A stretch of DNA of 64,000 nucleotides, from NCBI GenBank assembly GCA_033725935.1, contig MU867116.1, forward strand, positions 1 through 64,000. The letters run 5' to 3'. The notes under the pieces are model-generated. The model made no database searches. It saw nothing but the letters and a program-made list of their open reading frames with translations, and was not told the origin of the DNA. The position numbers and the translations under genes are program-made. Position 1 is the stretch's first letter. Each line of letters starts with the position of its first letter. The DNA comes from Cladorrhinum sp. PSN259. Lineage: Eukaryota; Ascomycota; Sordariomycetes; Sordariales; Podosporaceae. Below are positions 43,701 to 53,326 of the stretch, piece after piece.

Positions 43701-44486
43701 AGCTTGACACAAACACAGAGCACACCGAGATTGTTCACCCTGACTTTCTTCCTCATGCTTCTCCCGCTCCTTCCCCTGCTGTTCCTTCTCCTCGGCCTCT
43801 TCGTTCTCACCCTCCAACAAGCCAATCTGCATATCCGCTTTCTGGTTGCTGAAATATTCCCAGAATTCAACGGGGATTAGCCCTTGACGAAAGAGGTTGT
43901 TGTGGCCATAGCTGTTGAAGATTTCAGCATTGGCCAGGATGCCCTGAACAAGAAGCTGTAACTGAGACGCGCGTTCTTCCAAGAGATCGGAATGGAGCCG
44001 TTCTCTACTGAGACAGGGAACCAAGTTGGAGGATGCATGTTTAGCTGAGAGGACGGTGAGCCTGTCGGCCAGTTTTTGGAAGTGTTGCAATAATAGGAGG
44101 CCATCTAAGTGCATTGACGCATCTATGATTGAGTTGTCTAACACAGATAGAAGAGCGAGTCCCAGGGTGGACCACAATTCATGCTTGAGAGCCCAGGAAC
44201 GTACACGGATGACCATCGATGTCGGGGTTTTCACAACGACAAAGGCGTAGTTTGACTCATCAATTGAAGAAATGGAGCGGCAGTTGCAGTAGTCGGCGCA
44301 TGCCCATTTAGCGGTGATGTCGATCCAGTTGTGACCATCGAACGAGTCTGCAACGAACTTGGTGTCTCCATTGTCCTTGAACTCCTCAATCAAGCGACAC
44401 ACTGGACGGTATCTGGGATCTGGCTCGCGATAATAAGGACATGATGACTGAAACTTAAGAAAGTCAAAGACTGAGTTGAAGGGCAT
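40764..44486 (-). CDS. Large ankyrin-repeat protein with transmembrane segment, 3 exons, ~1191 aa
   Basis: Exons are 44486-41453, 41355-41111 and 41060-40764. Introns of 97 nt (GTAAGT...TTGCAG) and 50 nt (GTAAGC...ATCCAG) keep the frame, giving 1191 residues. The start MPFNSVFDFLKF at 44486 is preferred; an in-frame ATG at 44795 would add 103 residues including a Thr-Leu-Thr run encoded by a 9-bp microsatellite. Residues 1 to about 300 are of unknown fold, followed by a Glu/Lys-rich linker and a CALCLC segment. A block of nine or ten ankyrin-like units of 32 residues (DNA period exactly 96 bp, 42570-43470) comes next, with core FLIEAVRAGEHQIVELLLQYGAD. A second unknown region and a hydrophobic helix IVILMAGAIFMMIIAFLM (near 993-1010) follow. 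The C-terminal ~180 residues, partly basic (KRSRS..RKRPR), lie beyond the membrane segment. The architecture resembles fungal recognition proteins. Confidence 0.82.
42570..43470 (-). repeat. 96-bp coding repeat array (ankyrin units)
   Basis: The word GGCTCGGACAGCTTCAATCA and its variants recur at 42663, 42759, 42855, 42951, 43047, 43143, 43239, 43335 and 43431, exactly 96 bp apart. Internal units are nearly identical at the DNA level; differences concentrate at a few codons (Glu/Lys/Gly/Ala in EHQIV.LLL, Tyr/His in LLLQ(Y/H)GAD, Asn/Asp in the following loop). Confidence 0.92.
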
Positions 44487-44519
44487 GGTAAGGTCTTGTG
44501 GTCCGTGAACCTTGGAGTA

Positions 44520-44609
44520 GGTGGTGAGAGTGGTGAGAGTAGTGAGAGTGTTGAGAGTAGTGAGAGTGGTGAGAGTAGTGAGAGTGGTGAGAGTAGTGAG
44601 AGTGGTGAA
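44520..44609 (+). repeat. 9-bp microsatellite (AGTGGTGAG type), ~10 copies
   Basis: Tandem units GTGAGAGTG/GTGAGAGTA occupy this stretch, about 35-125 bp upstream of the chosen ankyrin start on the opposite strand, so probably in the 5'UTR or core promoter. Confidence 0.88.
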
Positions 44610-44786
44610 TGTGTGCCGAAGGAAAAGGAACGGCGCTCTTTCCTTCCAGAAGGCTCTTATAAGTCCAGTATCCGTACCTGAAAGATGGGGAGCATGTGAT
44701 TCTGGCCTTCCCATAAATCCCACATTGACCCGTCTGGACACAGCCCTTGCAAAGAAATCTACCTGGGCCGCATTTGCTGGCGGCCT

Positions 44787-45381
44787 GATTCCCATTCTCA
44801 CCGAGCGCTGATTGGCCCCAATTTCCCTTCCCAGCTTGCTGTGGGAATGGAGGGGGTTAGGACATGACCAATTAGATAACAAGCATCGTGGGAATCAGTC
44901 CGCTGTCACCTTTTTAGCCTTAAAATCTCGATGCACAGCAGCGGGGCGCCTTTCCGGTGACTAAATCGGGGCAAGGCGACTGCCGTGGCAGAAATCGGTA
45001 CTTTTCGCCAAGGTCACAGTGGGAATCAGCAGGGCAAAGTTGAACTCGTGGGAATCTGGAGGTTCCCCAATCCTCAACCTCAGGAGTGATCAGTAAAAAG
45101 ATATGATTGGAACAACGCGGTTTTAGAAGGGCGCGCCAAGATGGTCGTCCGGAACCCTCCATGGAAGTATGGAATTCAAGTGAAAACAAGAAACCCCGCC
45201 AAAAGCGCCGTGGGAATCAACACGTAGGGTTTCACTGCATGTACGTATTGAGGGTCAAGTTAAAGTCCATGGGCCAAAAAAGAAAATCGTGGGAATCATG
45301 GGAATTGCTCTCCAAACACCGTACACCGTGGGAATCGCAAAGAGCCGGTGCTCTGTGGTCACTATAGCCAAGATGGGAATC
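44787..45381 (+). promoter_or_regulatory. Cluster of GTGGGAATC motifs between divergent genes
   Basis: Exact GTGGGAATC occurs at 44888, 45019, 45048, 45210, 45289 and 45328, all on the + strand. Near variants are GTGGGAATG (44841) and ATGGGAATC (45373), plus ATGGGAATC on the minus strand (44787-44795). They sit in the 1.19-kb interval between the ankyrin gene (leftward) and the 109-aa ORF (rightward). The spacing is irregular (29-162 bp), so this is not a tandem repeat. The core TGGGAA coincides with the consensus bound by CSL-type factors; whether this organism has one is unknown. Confidence 0.6.
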
Positions 45382-45676
45382 AAAAGTGAAAATCTAATTG
45401 AACAGAACGAAGGAAGACGCGAATGAATAAACAAAAGAAAGATTGTATAAATGTGTGCTCCAGTTCTGTCACCATCGTGAATTGTTTTCATCTCCAAACG
45501 ACAAAACGACAAGAGGAGCACACCCTCCAGATATTCTGAACGCCATATCAAAAACATTCTCGACAGAAACTTTTTGGGTTCCCAGACAGCAAATCTTTTA
45601 CTCTGCTTGACAAACTATATACTGCATTCAGCTCAAAAGTACTTCCACCAGCTAATTACAAGTTCAGACAGACAAA

Positions 45677-46006
45677 ATGTGTGTCTTCCAACCTTCACTT
45701 CCATCACGCTCTCTCATTCAGTTCAGGAACTCCTCTCATACTAATCTTCCCCACTCCAGGTCTTCAACCACAAACCTAGTCCAAGACACAAGTTCCTCCA
45801 ACTTCTCCTTCAAAATCGACCAATACATCAACCAATCCACCACGGACATCAGCACGACATGGGAGAAGATCATGACTAGTCCCAAAGCAGCGAGCAGCGA
45901 AGAGCACTTCAAGGCGAAGGAGGCTGCTGGGACGAAGCGAGGCTCGGACGTTATTGCCAAGTTTGACAAAGCATTCTCTGGAGGATCTGGAGGGAACACG
46001 AACTGA
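45677..46006 (+). CDS. Possible small protein, 109 aa
   Basis: An open frame from MCVFQPSLPS to GGSGGNTN. The N-terminal half is Ser/Thr/Asn-rich. The C-terminal half (WEKIMTSPKAASSEEHFKAKEAAGTKRGSDVIAKFDKAFSGG) is charged, helical and more protein-like than its frame-shifted shadows. No domain, signal peptide or membrane segment is evident. It is divergent from the ankyrin gene across the GTGGGAATC cluster. It may have a 5' intron, or only the second half may be real. Confidence 0.4.
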   Translation: MCVFQPSLPSRSLIQFRNSSHTNLPHSRSSTTNLVQDTSSSNFSFKIDQYINQSTTDISTTWEKIMTSPKAASSEEHFKAKEAAGTKRGSDVIAKFDKAFSGGSGGNTN

Positions 46007-46221
46007 TTTATTGATATATGTATCCATCTTGGTGGATCGAGGACTGGGCACAAGCTGCCAGTGGTATGCAGGTGGTTTTCTTCAAATTGGGCTAGAGGCG
46101 TAGAAATGAAAGCAAAAGAGAAGAAGAAAAAGTGGACAACTAGGAAATTACGGAGATAGAGCAAAGGAAATTGAAATTTTGCGTTAATCTAGTTGCATCA
46201 TCCTAATCTACCTACCCAAAT

Positions 46222-48723
46222 TCATACAATCTCAACATCATAGAAACTTGCGTCCTCAAACAGACGCAGCCCTCCAGAATAACCAAACAACACAAAAATA
46301 CCAACACGAAAATACCGCAACCTGCCACCTTCTTCACATTTATCGTCCGGATAAAGAACCATCCCAAACGCGTTCTTCGACTGTCCCCCCTCCTCATCTA
46401 AACAAGACAAACAGGTCTCTGCCTCCTCCCGCCGACTACTACCCGCAGAATCACCCCCATTCGGCGACAACCCATCATCATCATCTGCACGGTCAGGATG
46501 TACGGCCCGATCGCTCAGACCCAAGGTATGCTCCTCCTCATCAGGATTCGCATGCCATCGTAGCACCTCATTACTCGTCGCCTGGCAGCACGAAGCCGTG
46601 AGCAGCAGCACCATCCTCTCGGGCGCCCGCTGTCTCGTTTCCCGAAGAACAGACCAGTCGAGACAGATGCTTCCCAAACAGTCAGCAAAGTACGCCGTCG
46701 CGGGCCGACCGTCACCCTCTGGCTTCTGGATGATGTCACCGCCTCCCGGGAACTGGCGCAGCAGCCGACCACGAATAAGCAGGGAAGCGCCAGGCTTGAG
46801 CCTCCCGTACCGGCTGGCACTCTCGTGCTCGATTCGAGGCTCCAACAGCGTGATTGCCGAAGTCAGATGGCTTGGTCGCGAGCCTACTCTGTAGAAGGGA
46901 CTGGAATCGGCCGGTTCGCTGCTTCTGTCCGGTTCCTCAACCGTGTAGGTAGGCCGCGCTAGATACTCAAAGTATTCTTCGGAGCCGACCCAGCTCCATG
47001 AAGGGGCAATGTAGTGGCCGTTGTCGTCTCGCCGAAATTTGGCTATTGTCGTGTCCAAACTTCCCGGTTTTGGTTGGCATATACACCAGAGGAGGCCGGA
47101 GTGCAGCGTCTTCTCCCATAGCCCTGCCAAATATTTATCGTTTTGAACCTTGGCGGCGGCTTTGGCCAGGCTTGCAATAGCCGGAAAGATGTCCTGGCGG
47201 TAGGTAAACTCGCGCTGAGTAATCAAGGATATATGCTCCCAAATTTGGCGGACCGTGAAGGCGGGAGTCTCCCAGAGAGGAACATCATCTGCTGCTTCGT
47301 CGGACTGTTGGTCAGAGTCTATCTTTGACGTGACCGCCAGGTCGAGCAGTTGGTGAAATGGACCGTGATGTACAGAGCCTGTCGATAACAGGAGTCCGTT
47401 TTCGGACGAGTTCCAGGCCGGGCAAGCGAGATGCATCATATTCCTTCCAAAGTAAAGCAAGCGGAATGAGCTATGCTCTTCTTGAAAGGTCCAGCCACGT
47501 GTTTCCCACGCCGAGAGGCACATATCAAAATACAGGGGATCATCTAGATCAAGCTTCGAAACCTTTGAACGTCCGAACTCGGCCATATTCTTATCGTTAT
47601 GGCTCTCGTAGAAGGTGATAGTTCCTTGAGTGGTTGGCCTCAGCGAGGAGCGGAAGCCAACATTCACTCCGGGTGGTCGTGGACCAAGAAAACCCTGAAC
47701 ACACGACCGTGACGCCAAAGGGCAGATAGTGAGATATGCATAGTAATAAACCAATCCCATCACCTCGCTTTCCCTACTCCAGTCCTCTAAATCATCCTAG
47801 ACAATGCAGAGCGCGTCGACCCAGATGTAGCGGATGCCTAGAGCTTGGCACACGATCACTGCATCCCGCAGGACGGGGGTCATGGTGCTGAGCGGCATGC
47901 CTTTGCAGTGTGGTTCGTACGTCATCCACACCGTCTTCAGCTGCTTCTCTGCATCTATTCTGGGTCCCCAGCAGTAGCTCAGTGCAGCATATTTCAGAGG
48001 TGACTCGGAAGAGATGTCCAGTTCCGACGACTCGACCAAGCGCGGATCTGTCGTTCCTGGCGTGGCCACGTCGATTAACCTCGTGGGAATAAATTCTGAA
48101 GGGTCAGGAACCTGATGAGTGCACTCGGTATCACAAGATGCCAGCTCTTCTTTGATCCACTCGATGTTTTTTGGGTCAAGAGGCTTTGTAGTTCGCCGTT
48201 TCCCAACGCGCAGCCAAGACGCCAAATCATCATTCGCGGTTTCCGCAGGAAATACGATCCAGGCAAGCCTCTCCTTGTCAGCCTGAGACTCACCGTCACC
48301 GACTACTTCGCACCTCATGTACACCAAGCCATCATCCAAGTCATTGTGAGGGTCGTAGTAAGCCCTGTCTCCACCCCATACGTAACCGCAGAGAATACGC
48401 ACGCGCCGGCGCTCGTTGGCGACATGTATATCCCGTCGCAGCAGGGCGTCTCTGACAAGACCGCAAAGCCGACAGCCTGTCCTGGCCGAGGCTTCCATAT
48501 CCGGGTAATCCGGGAGAACATCGATCCATTGAATGATAGATGATGGAAGCATCAGAGACCTTTTCCCTTCGTTTTTGTGTCGCAGTGTGGGTTTCCCATC
48601 TTCGTCTTTGTGGACTCCCTCATAATAGAGCTCGCTGCTGCTGCCGTCGATTGTGGCAGCCTCTGCGCATTTTTGGCAGAGGCTGTCTCCTCCATACGTT
48701 CCCGGGAGGATGTCGATAGGCAT
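46222..48723 (-). pseudogene. HET-domain protein interrupted by a single in-frame TAG
   Basis: Start 48723 (MPIDILPGTYGG). The frame runs 308 codons to a TAG at 47797-47799, then continues in the same frame for another 524 codons to 46222 with no further stop. Together they form an 833-codon HET gene. The HET motifs straddle the stop: YAALSYCWG (from about residue 245), LRDAVIVCQALGIRYIWVDALCIV, [TAG], DDLEDWSRES, then MGLVYYYAYLTICPLA and RGWTFQEEHSSFRLLYFG. The family word is CIIQDD, so the stop replaces Gln: CAG to TAG, a CpA-to-TpA change of the kind RIP makes. No GT-AG pair can splice it out. An N-terminal CxxC pair (LCQKC, RLCGL) precedes the domain. HET proteins trigger incompatibility cell death, so this copy is probably a null allele, unless the TAG is read through or is a sequencing error. 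Confidence 0.85.
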
Positions 48724-49208
48724 GATGGCGTCCACTTTGGCACTCTTTGGTTCTCAGAGAGAAAGATTCGTTGCGGCACAGGCAGCAAACCAACTACTTT
48801 TTAAAAGCGGGGTACCTAGGATTGGGTTCTTCAATTTCTTGGAGAATAGGCTGCCAGATTTCCACGCATGCACTTTTGTGAGAAAATGATCGAGGTTGGT
48901 CTTGGAAAAATCCCCCACACCCCGTCCACACATCGTGAGATGTGTTGCGGTACGGGAGTTCGTAGTGAGCTACACACGGTTTTCTCAAGACTTGAATAGC
49001 CGAAAAGATGCTTGCGAGACCCAATGAATACCGGTTAGAGATTGATATTCGGATTGTTGAAGGAAACCCTTGAGGTGTCCTAGTACGCTGAACTGGTCTG
49101 AATGTCCCCGGAATCCCGTTGCTTGCCTAGTGCACCCTCAACATGCACTCGCCAATGACATGAAGTAGGAAACCAGCCTCTCTTCTATCGGAACACGGAA
49201 TTGCATAT

Positions 49209-49280
<72 letters not shown>

Positions 49281-50250
49281 GGGTGGGGGGGGGGGGGGGT
49301 GGGGNNNNNNNNNNTCCGGTGGGTGGCTTTGGCCACCCCAAACATGCACCCGCCATTTACATTAATTAGCAAACCCCCCAAATTTTTATCGTAAACCGGA
49401 TTTTCATTTTGCCCCCCCCCCCCCCCCCCCCCCGAACCGTGTGTGGGATGAGGACTTAAGTTATGCTTCGATATTCATCCAAGGTGAGATTTTGCTGTTT
49501 TCGGCCGGTGTTACTCGAAACAAGGCGACAGGAAAGCCGGCCTGCAGGAAAGGAAAAGGTCAGAGGACCAACCTTGGGAATTGGCACGACAGCACCAACC
49601 CGCACCTTCCCGGTCAATCTACCTTGGCTTCCAGGTTGGCTGATTCGGATCGTGTGGTGGACTTGTCGGGACCGGAGCGCGTCCTGATATGGCCCGTGCA
49701 TCCGCCGTGTCTTATATGCCGAAATATCGGCGGCAACGCCCCCGTGTCCATCTTGCTCGTTGCAGGTTGCGAGCTCCCAAAAATCAACTTTCACCGTGAC
49801 CTTCCCCACTCCCCGCCAATGCAATTGACAAATCACATCACCAAAAATGGGACAGGCGCACTGCAGAACCAAGATAGGCGTTATCTCGGAGCACTCCGAA
49901 GAAAACGCAATGGTTGTTTACCGAGCTTTTGGGGGTGGGGTCAAGCACCGCATTAAACTGCAGCCAAGACTTTCAAGATGGATGGAAAAAAGCACCTTGA
50001 TGACCCTCACATTTTATCATGCAAGAGCCGGCAGCAGGCGTGCTTTCCAAGGAATATTAACCCATAAGACGAAATGCGATATCGGTACCTGGGAAAACCT
50101 TCAATTTAAAGTTTTTTTTCTTTCTTTCTCTACTCCTTCCATTTTAGTTTTCCCATCCCAAAATTAATAAAAAAACCACGCCTTCTCTTTTCTTTGCCTT
50201 TTGCTTTCCCAACCTCATCTGCCCCCCCGCTCCGGCCAAACGAAAAAAAA
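48724..50250. other. Intergenic region containing a gap
   Basis: 1.5 kb between the HET gene start and the permease start, with no supported ORF. It includes the poly-G/N segment listed separately. The last ~150 bp before 50251 are T/C-rich, like a fungal core promoter. Confidence 0.5.
49120..49432. other. Poly-G run, 10-N gap and a noisy duplicate of the left flank
   Basis: Positions 49211-49304 are almost pure G (three T), followed by N at 49305-49314. The sequence after the gap (about 49331-49412) reads as a corrupted copy of the left flank (about 49128-49210): CACCC..CAACATGCAC(T/C)CGCCA, ACAT.AA.TAG.AAACC, TATCG.AA, GGA.TT.CAT.TT recur in the same order. It ends in poly-C (about 49413-49432). 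This looks like an assembly artefact around a homopolymer, not biology. Confidence 0.75.
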
Positions 50251-51582
50251 ATGCCCCTCCCCTTCCGACTGCCCCGCATCCGGCTACCCCCGCGCATCGC
50301 AGGCCCACTCTCCGCGATCCCAACGCCAGCATACAAGCTCATCTCCCTCTTGATCCTCATCAACATCGCAACCTGGACGGCCGCCGGCATCCTCCTTCGG
50401 TACTTCCCCAAACTCATTTCTCCGTGCGTGCTGGCCTACACTCTCGGGCTCCGCCACGCCCTCGATGCAGACCACATAAGCGCCATAGATCTCATGACGA
50501 GGCGGCTGATCGCCTCGGGCCAGCGACCCGTCTCGGTGGGGACTTTTTTCAGTCTGGGCCACTCGACGATTGTTGTGGTTACCAGCATCGTTGTCGCTGC
50601 CACTGCTGGAGCTCTCCGGAACAGGTTTGATGACTTTGCGAGGGTGGGGGGGATCATAGGCGTCAGTGTCTCTGGAGCGTTTTTGCTCTTGTTGTGCGTG
50701 GGGAATGGATGGGTTCTGTGGCGGTTGGTTAAGCGACTAAAATGTGTTTTGGCTGAAGAGAGACAGAGAGCGGAAGTAGGCCAGGAAGGGGAGAGCAGTG
50801 CGAGCAAGGTTGAACAAGACGTTGATACGGCGGCCGGCGCGGACCTTGGTAAGCAGCTTGAAGGGTTGGGATTGCTGTCGACTGTTTTTCGAAAGGTGTT
50901 TTCGGTCATTGATAAGCCGTGGAAGATGTTACCGCTGGGTATCCTGTTCGGGATGGGGTTCGATACCAGCTCCGAGATTGCGTTGCTGGGGATTGCGAGC
51001 ATTGAGGCGGCCAAGGGGACGAGCATCTGGGTTATTTTGATTTTTCCTGCTTTGTTTACTGGTACGTATTTGTCCCCTGAGTGAGGTGTTCGTGTTGTGC
51101 ATACTGACGTTTTCAAAGTTGGCATGTGCCTCGTTGACACGACAGACGGTGCTCTGATGATGGCACTCTATACCAACAAGGCTTTCTCAAGAGATGTGAT
51201 TGCCATTCTGTACTACTCTATCGTCCTGACAGGCATTACTGTCTTTGTGGCAGCCTTCATCGGCATCATTCAGATCTTGAGTCTGATCGAGCACGTTGTC
51301 GAACCCGAGGGCAAGTTTTGGGAGGGCGTCGGTGCCATTGGTGACCACTACGATGTCATTGGCGGCAGCATTTGCGCTCTCTTCCTCGTGGTCGGTCTCG
51401 GTTCAGTGTTGGTGTACCGCCCGTGGAGGAAGAGGATGATTGAAAGGAGAGCTGGCAATAGTTCAGCAAGGGAACAGAATCTTGAGGACGCGCCTGAGCG
51501 TACTGAGGGGCTGGAAAGTCCCGATGCTGTGGTTAAGGTACCAGCTGTCACTCCAACTCCCAAGACGGTCGACTCTGTATAG
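50251..51582 (+). CDS. Nickel/cobalt permease, NiCoT family, 2 exons, 424 aa
   Basis: Exons are 50251-51061 and 51119-51582. The 57-nt intron has a GTACGT donor and an ACTGAC branch and joins FPALFT to VGMCLVDTTDGALM. The NiCoT signature HX4DH is present as His69-ALDA-Asp74-His75 in LGLRHALDADHISAID, with the other family words LGHSTIVV, LGILFGMGFDTSSEIALL and LVDTTDGALM in order. About eight hydrophobic segments are visible, with a charged cytoplasmic loop in the middle (about 170-215) and a Pro/Ser-rich C-terminal tail. The protein would import Ni2+ or Co2+ at low concentration; nickel supports urease. Start at 50251 (MPLPFRLPRI); the upstream Met at 50194 is less likely. Confidence 0.94.
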
Positions 51583-51694
51583 GAACCGGATCTAGAATCA
51601 AAAGAACTGGGTGGTTTTTTTTGGATAGTATATATTGAAACAATCAACACAGTATCTACTAATCATACATTCATCGGGTAGGTAATACCCAGCT

Positions 51695-53121
51695 CTACCA
51701 ATACGTCGCAATCTCCCTCAAATCATCAATCAAAGCCGGGGGATTATCCAACCCAGCAAAGTTGCCACCAAAATCATGATCTACCAATCACGGACAATGT
51801 CAGCTTTCGCACTTGTATCAACAACAAGAAAAAGACAAACTCACTTCTATACTGGGTCAAGTTGCCAATGGTCGCCATGATCTCCTTGGGCCAGAAGCCG
51901 ACATTATACTTAAAGAAGCTCACAAGCAGCGGCGCGTCCGTCCTCGCCCGCCTGTAATTAGCCTCCCAAGCCCCCGGATCCTGTGCGTACGTGTAGATGG
52001 ACGACTTGAAGGTGCTTGTCAGATAATAAAGCGAGGCGCAGCGGAGGATCTCGTTTTGAGTTAAGACGGAGGGGGCATTGCCGGCGTTGGGGTCGGACCC
52101 TTTTTTCATTCAGATCAGTCTAACGAAACACACACATTGAAGAAAGAGGGGAGGAAGATGATAACTCACAGTCGATATACTTCTCCCCAATCCAAGCGAG
52201 CTGCCCGACGGGATTATCGTACAACGCCAACCCGATTGTACTTGGCTTCGTAGTCTGGATCAAAAAGTATCCGTTCCCCGTTTGGCCCCACTGCACCGAC
52301 CTCTGCAGCTCAAACTGCTCCAGGGGCGTCAGGGTTATGTTCTTTTCCGCAATCACTTTCGGATCAATGGGATAAAAGGGCATAAAGACAAAGTGTGCGG
52401 CGCGGGCTGTGGTGTTGTACTCGTCGTACAGCGTGAACGATAACGGAACGCCGTGGGACGTCCCGTGTACCGCGTACTGCTTGTACCCCAGCACGTCGGT
52501 CATGAGTTTGTTGAACACGCGGGCCGTGTCGTCGAGCGTCCAGCTCTGGGAGGGAGGCGCAGAGGAGAAAGCGAACCCGGGGAGGGAAGGGATGATGACG
52601 TCGAAGGAGACGTCTTTGCCGGTTGAGGTCTTTGCGGACTTGGTGAGGCCGTTGATGATGGGGATGAACTCGAGGAAGGAGCCCGGCCAGCCGTGGCAGA
52701 GCAGCAGGGGGATCGCATTGGGGTTCTTTGATTTCTCGTGGATGAAGTGGATTTGAAGGCCTTCGATGGTGACGGTGTAGTGGTTGAGCCTGTTGATTGA
52801 GGCTTGTTCGCGATTCCAGTCGAATTTCTGGAGCCAGGTGTCGCGCAGGGATTTGAGGTTGCTGAGGGTGATGCCGAATGCGTCGGTTTCATTTGGGAAC
52901 TGCGGCTTGGCGGGGAGACGGGTCGACCGGATCAGGTCCAGCATGTGAGGAACATTTTTGGAGAGGTCAACGGTGAATGGCTGGGCCTTTGGGGTTGGGC
53001 CGCCCGGACGTGGACCACCACCTCCTCCTCCCTTGGAGGGTGGTGCTGCTGCTGCCAATGGAGCGCTGCCGAGGAGAGAGAGGCAGGTTGCAGCCAAGAA
53101 GAGGATCGGAGTGGACAACAT
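51695..53121 (-). CDS. Secreted epoxide-hydrolase-like alpha/beta hydrolase with altered catalytic residues, 3 exons, 430 aa
   Basis: Exons are 53121-52170, 52099-51845 and 51780-51695; introns are 70 and 64 nt with GTGAGT donors. A signal peptide occupies residues 1 to about 25, followed by a Gly/Pro-rich linker. The epoxide-hydrolase N-terminal region (PFTVDLSKNVPHMLDLIRSTRLPAKPQFP) and the oxyanion motif HGWPGS (143-148) are typical of the juvenile-hormone/microsomal type. The nucleophile elbow, usually GGDWG with Asp, reads GTSHG (220-224), placing Ser222 at the nucleophile. The catalytic-His motif, usually GGHFAALE, reads GGNFAGLD (Asn409), although His404 lies nearby. It therefore probably does not act as a classical epoxide hydrolase; an esterase-like or non-catalytic role is possible. 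EKYIDWSDP across the first junction fits the family and supports the splice. Confidence 0.87.
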
Positions 53122-53326
53122 GATGACACGACGCCTGAAGGAATGTAGATGTTACAAATCAAAAAAACCATTTACTAAAATCAATATGCAAGTGTCTATA
53201 TGTATGTCTCAACAGGTTGGGCGGTTCATTGCCTCTTTTGGACAATCCCGGGTGCGGGCCGGGGCTGACGGTGTAACCTCGACCGCATGGGATCTGCCCG
53301 AAAGGATCGCTCCCGTCTACTCTAGT
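53122..53326. other. Intergenic spacer between two minus-strand genes
   Basis: 205 bp containing the 3' end of the asparagine-synthetase-like gene and the promoter of the hydrolase. No operator is visible. Confidence 0.4.

Noticed and set aside
44488..44882. N-terminal extension of the ankyrin protein through the Thr-Leu-Thr run
   Set aside because: The extension begins at a non-ATG codon and reads a microsatellite; the ATG at 44795 remains possible but 44486 is simpler.
49127..49394. Poly-Pro / poly-Gly ORFs
   Set aside because: They cross the poly-G run and the N gap, a probable assembly artefact.
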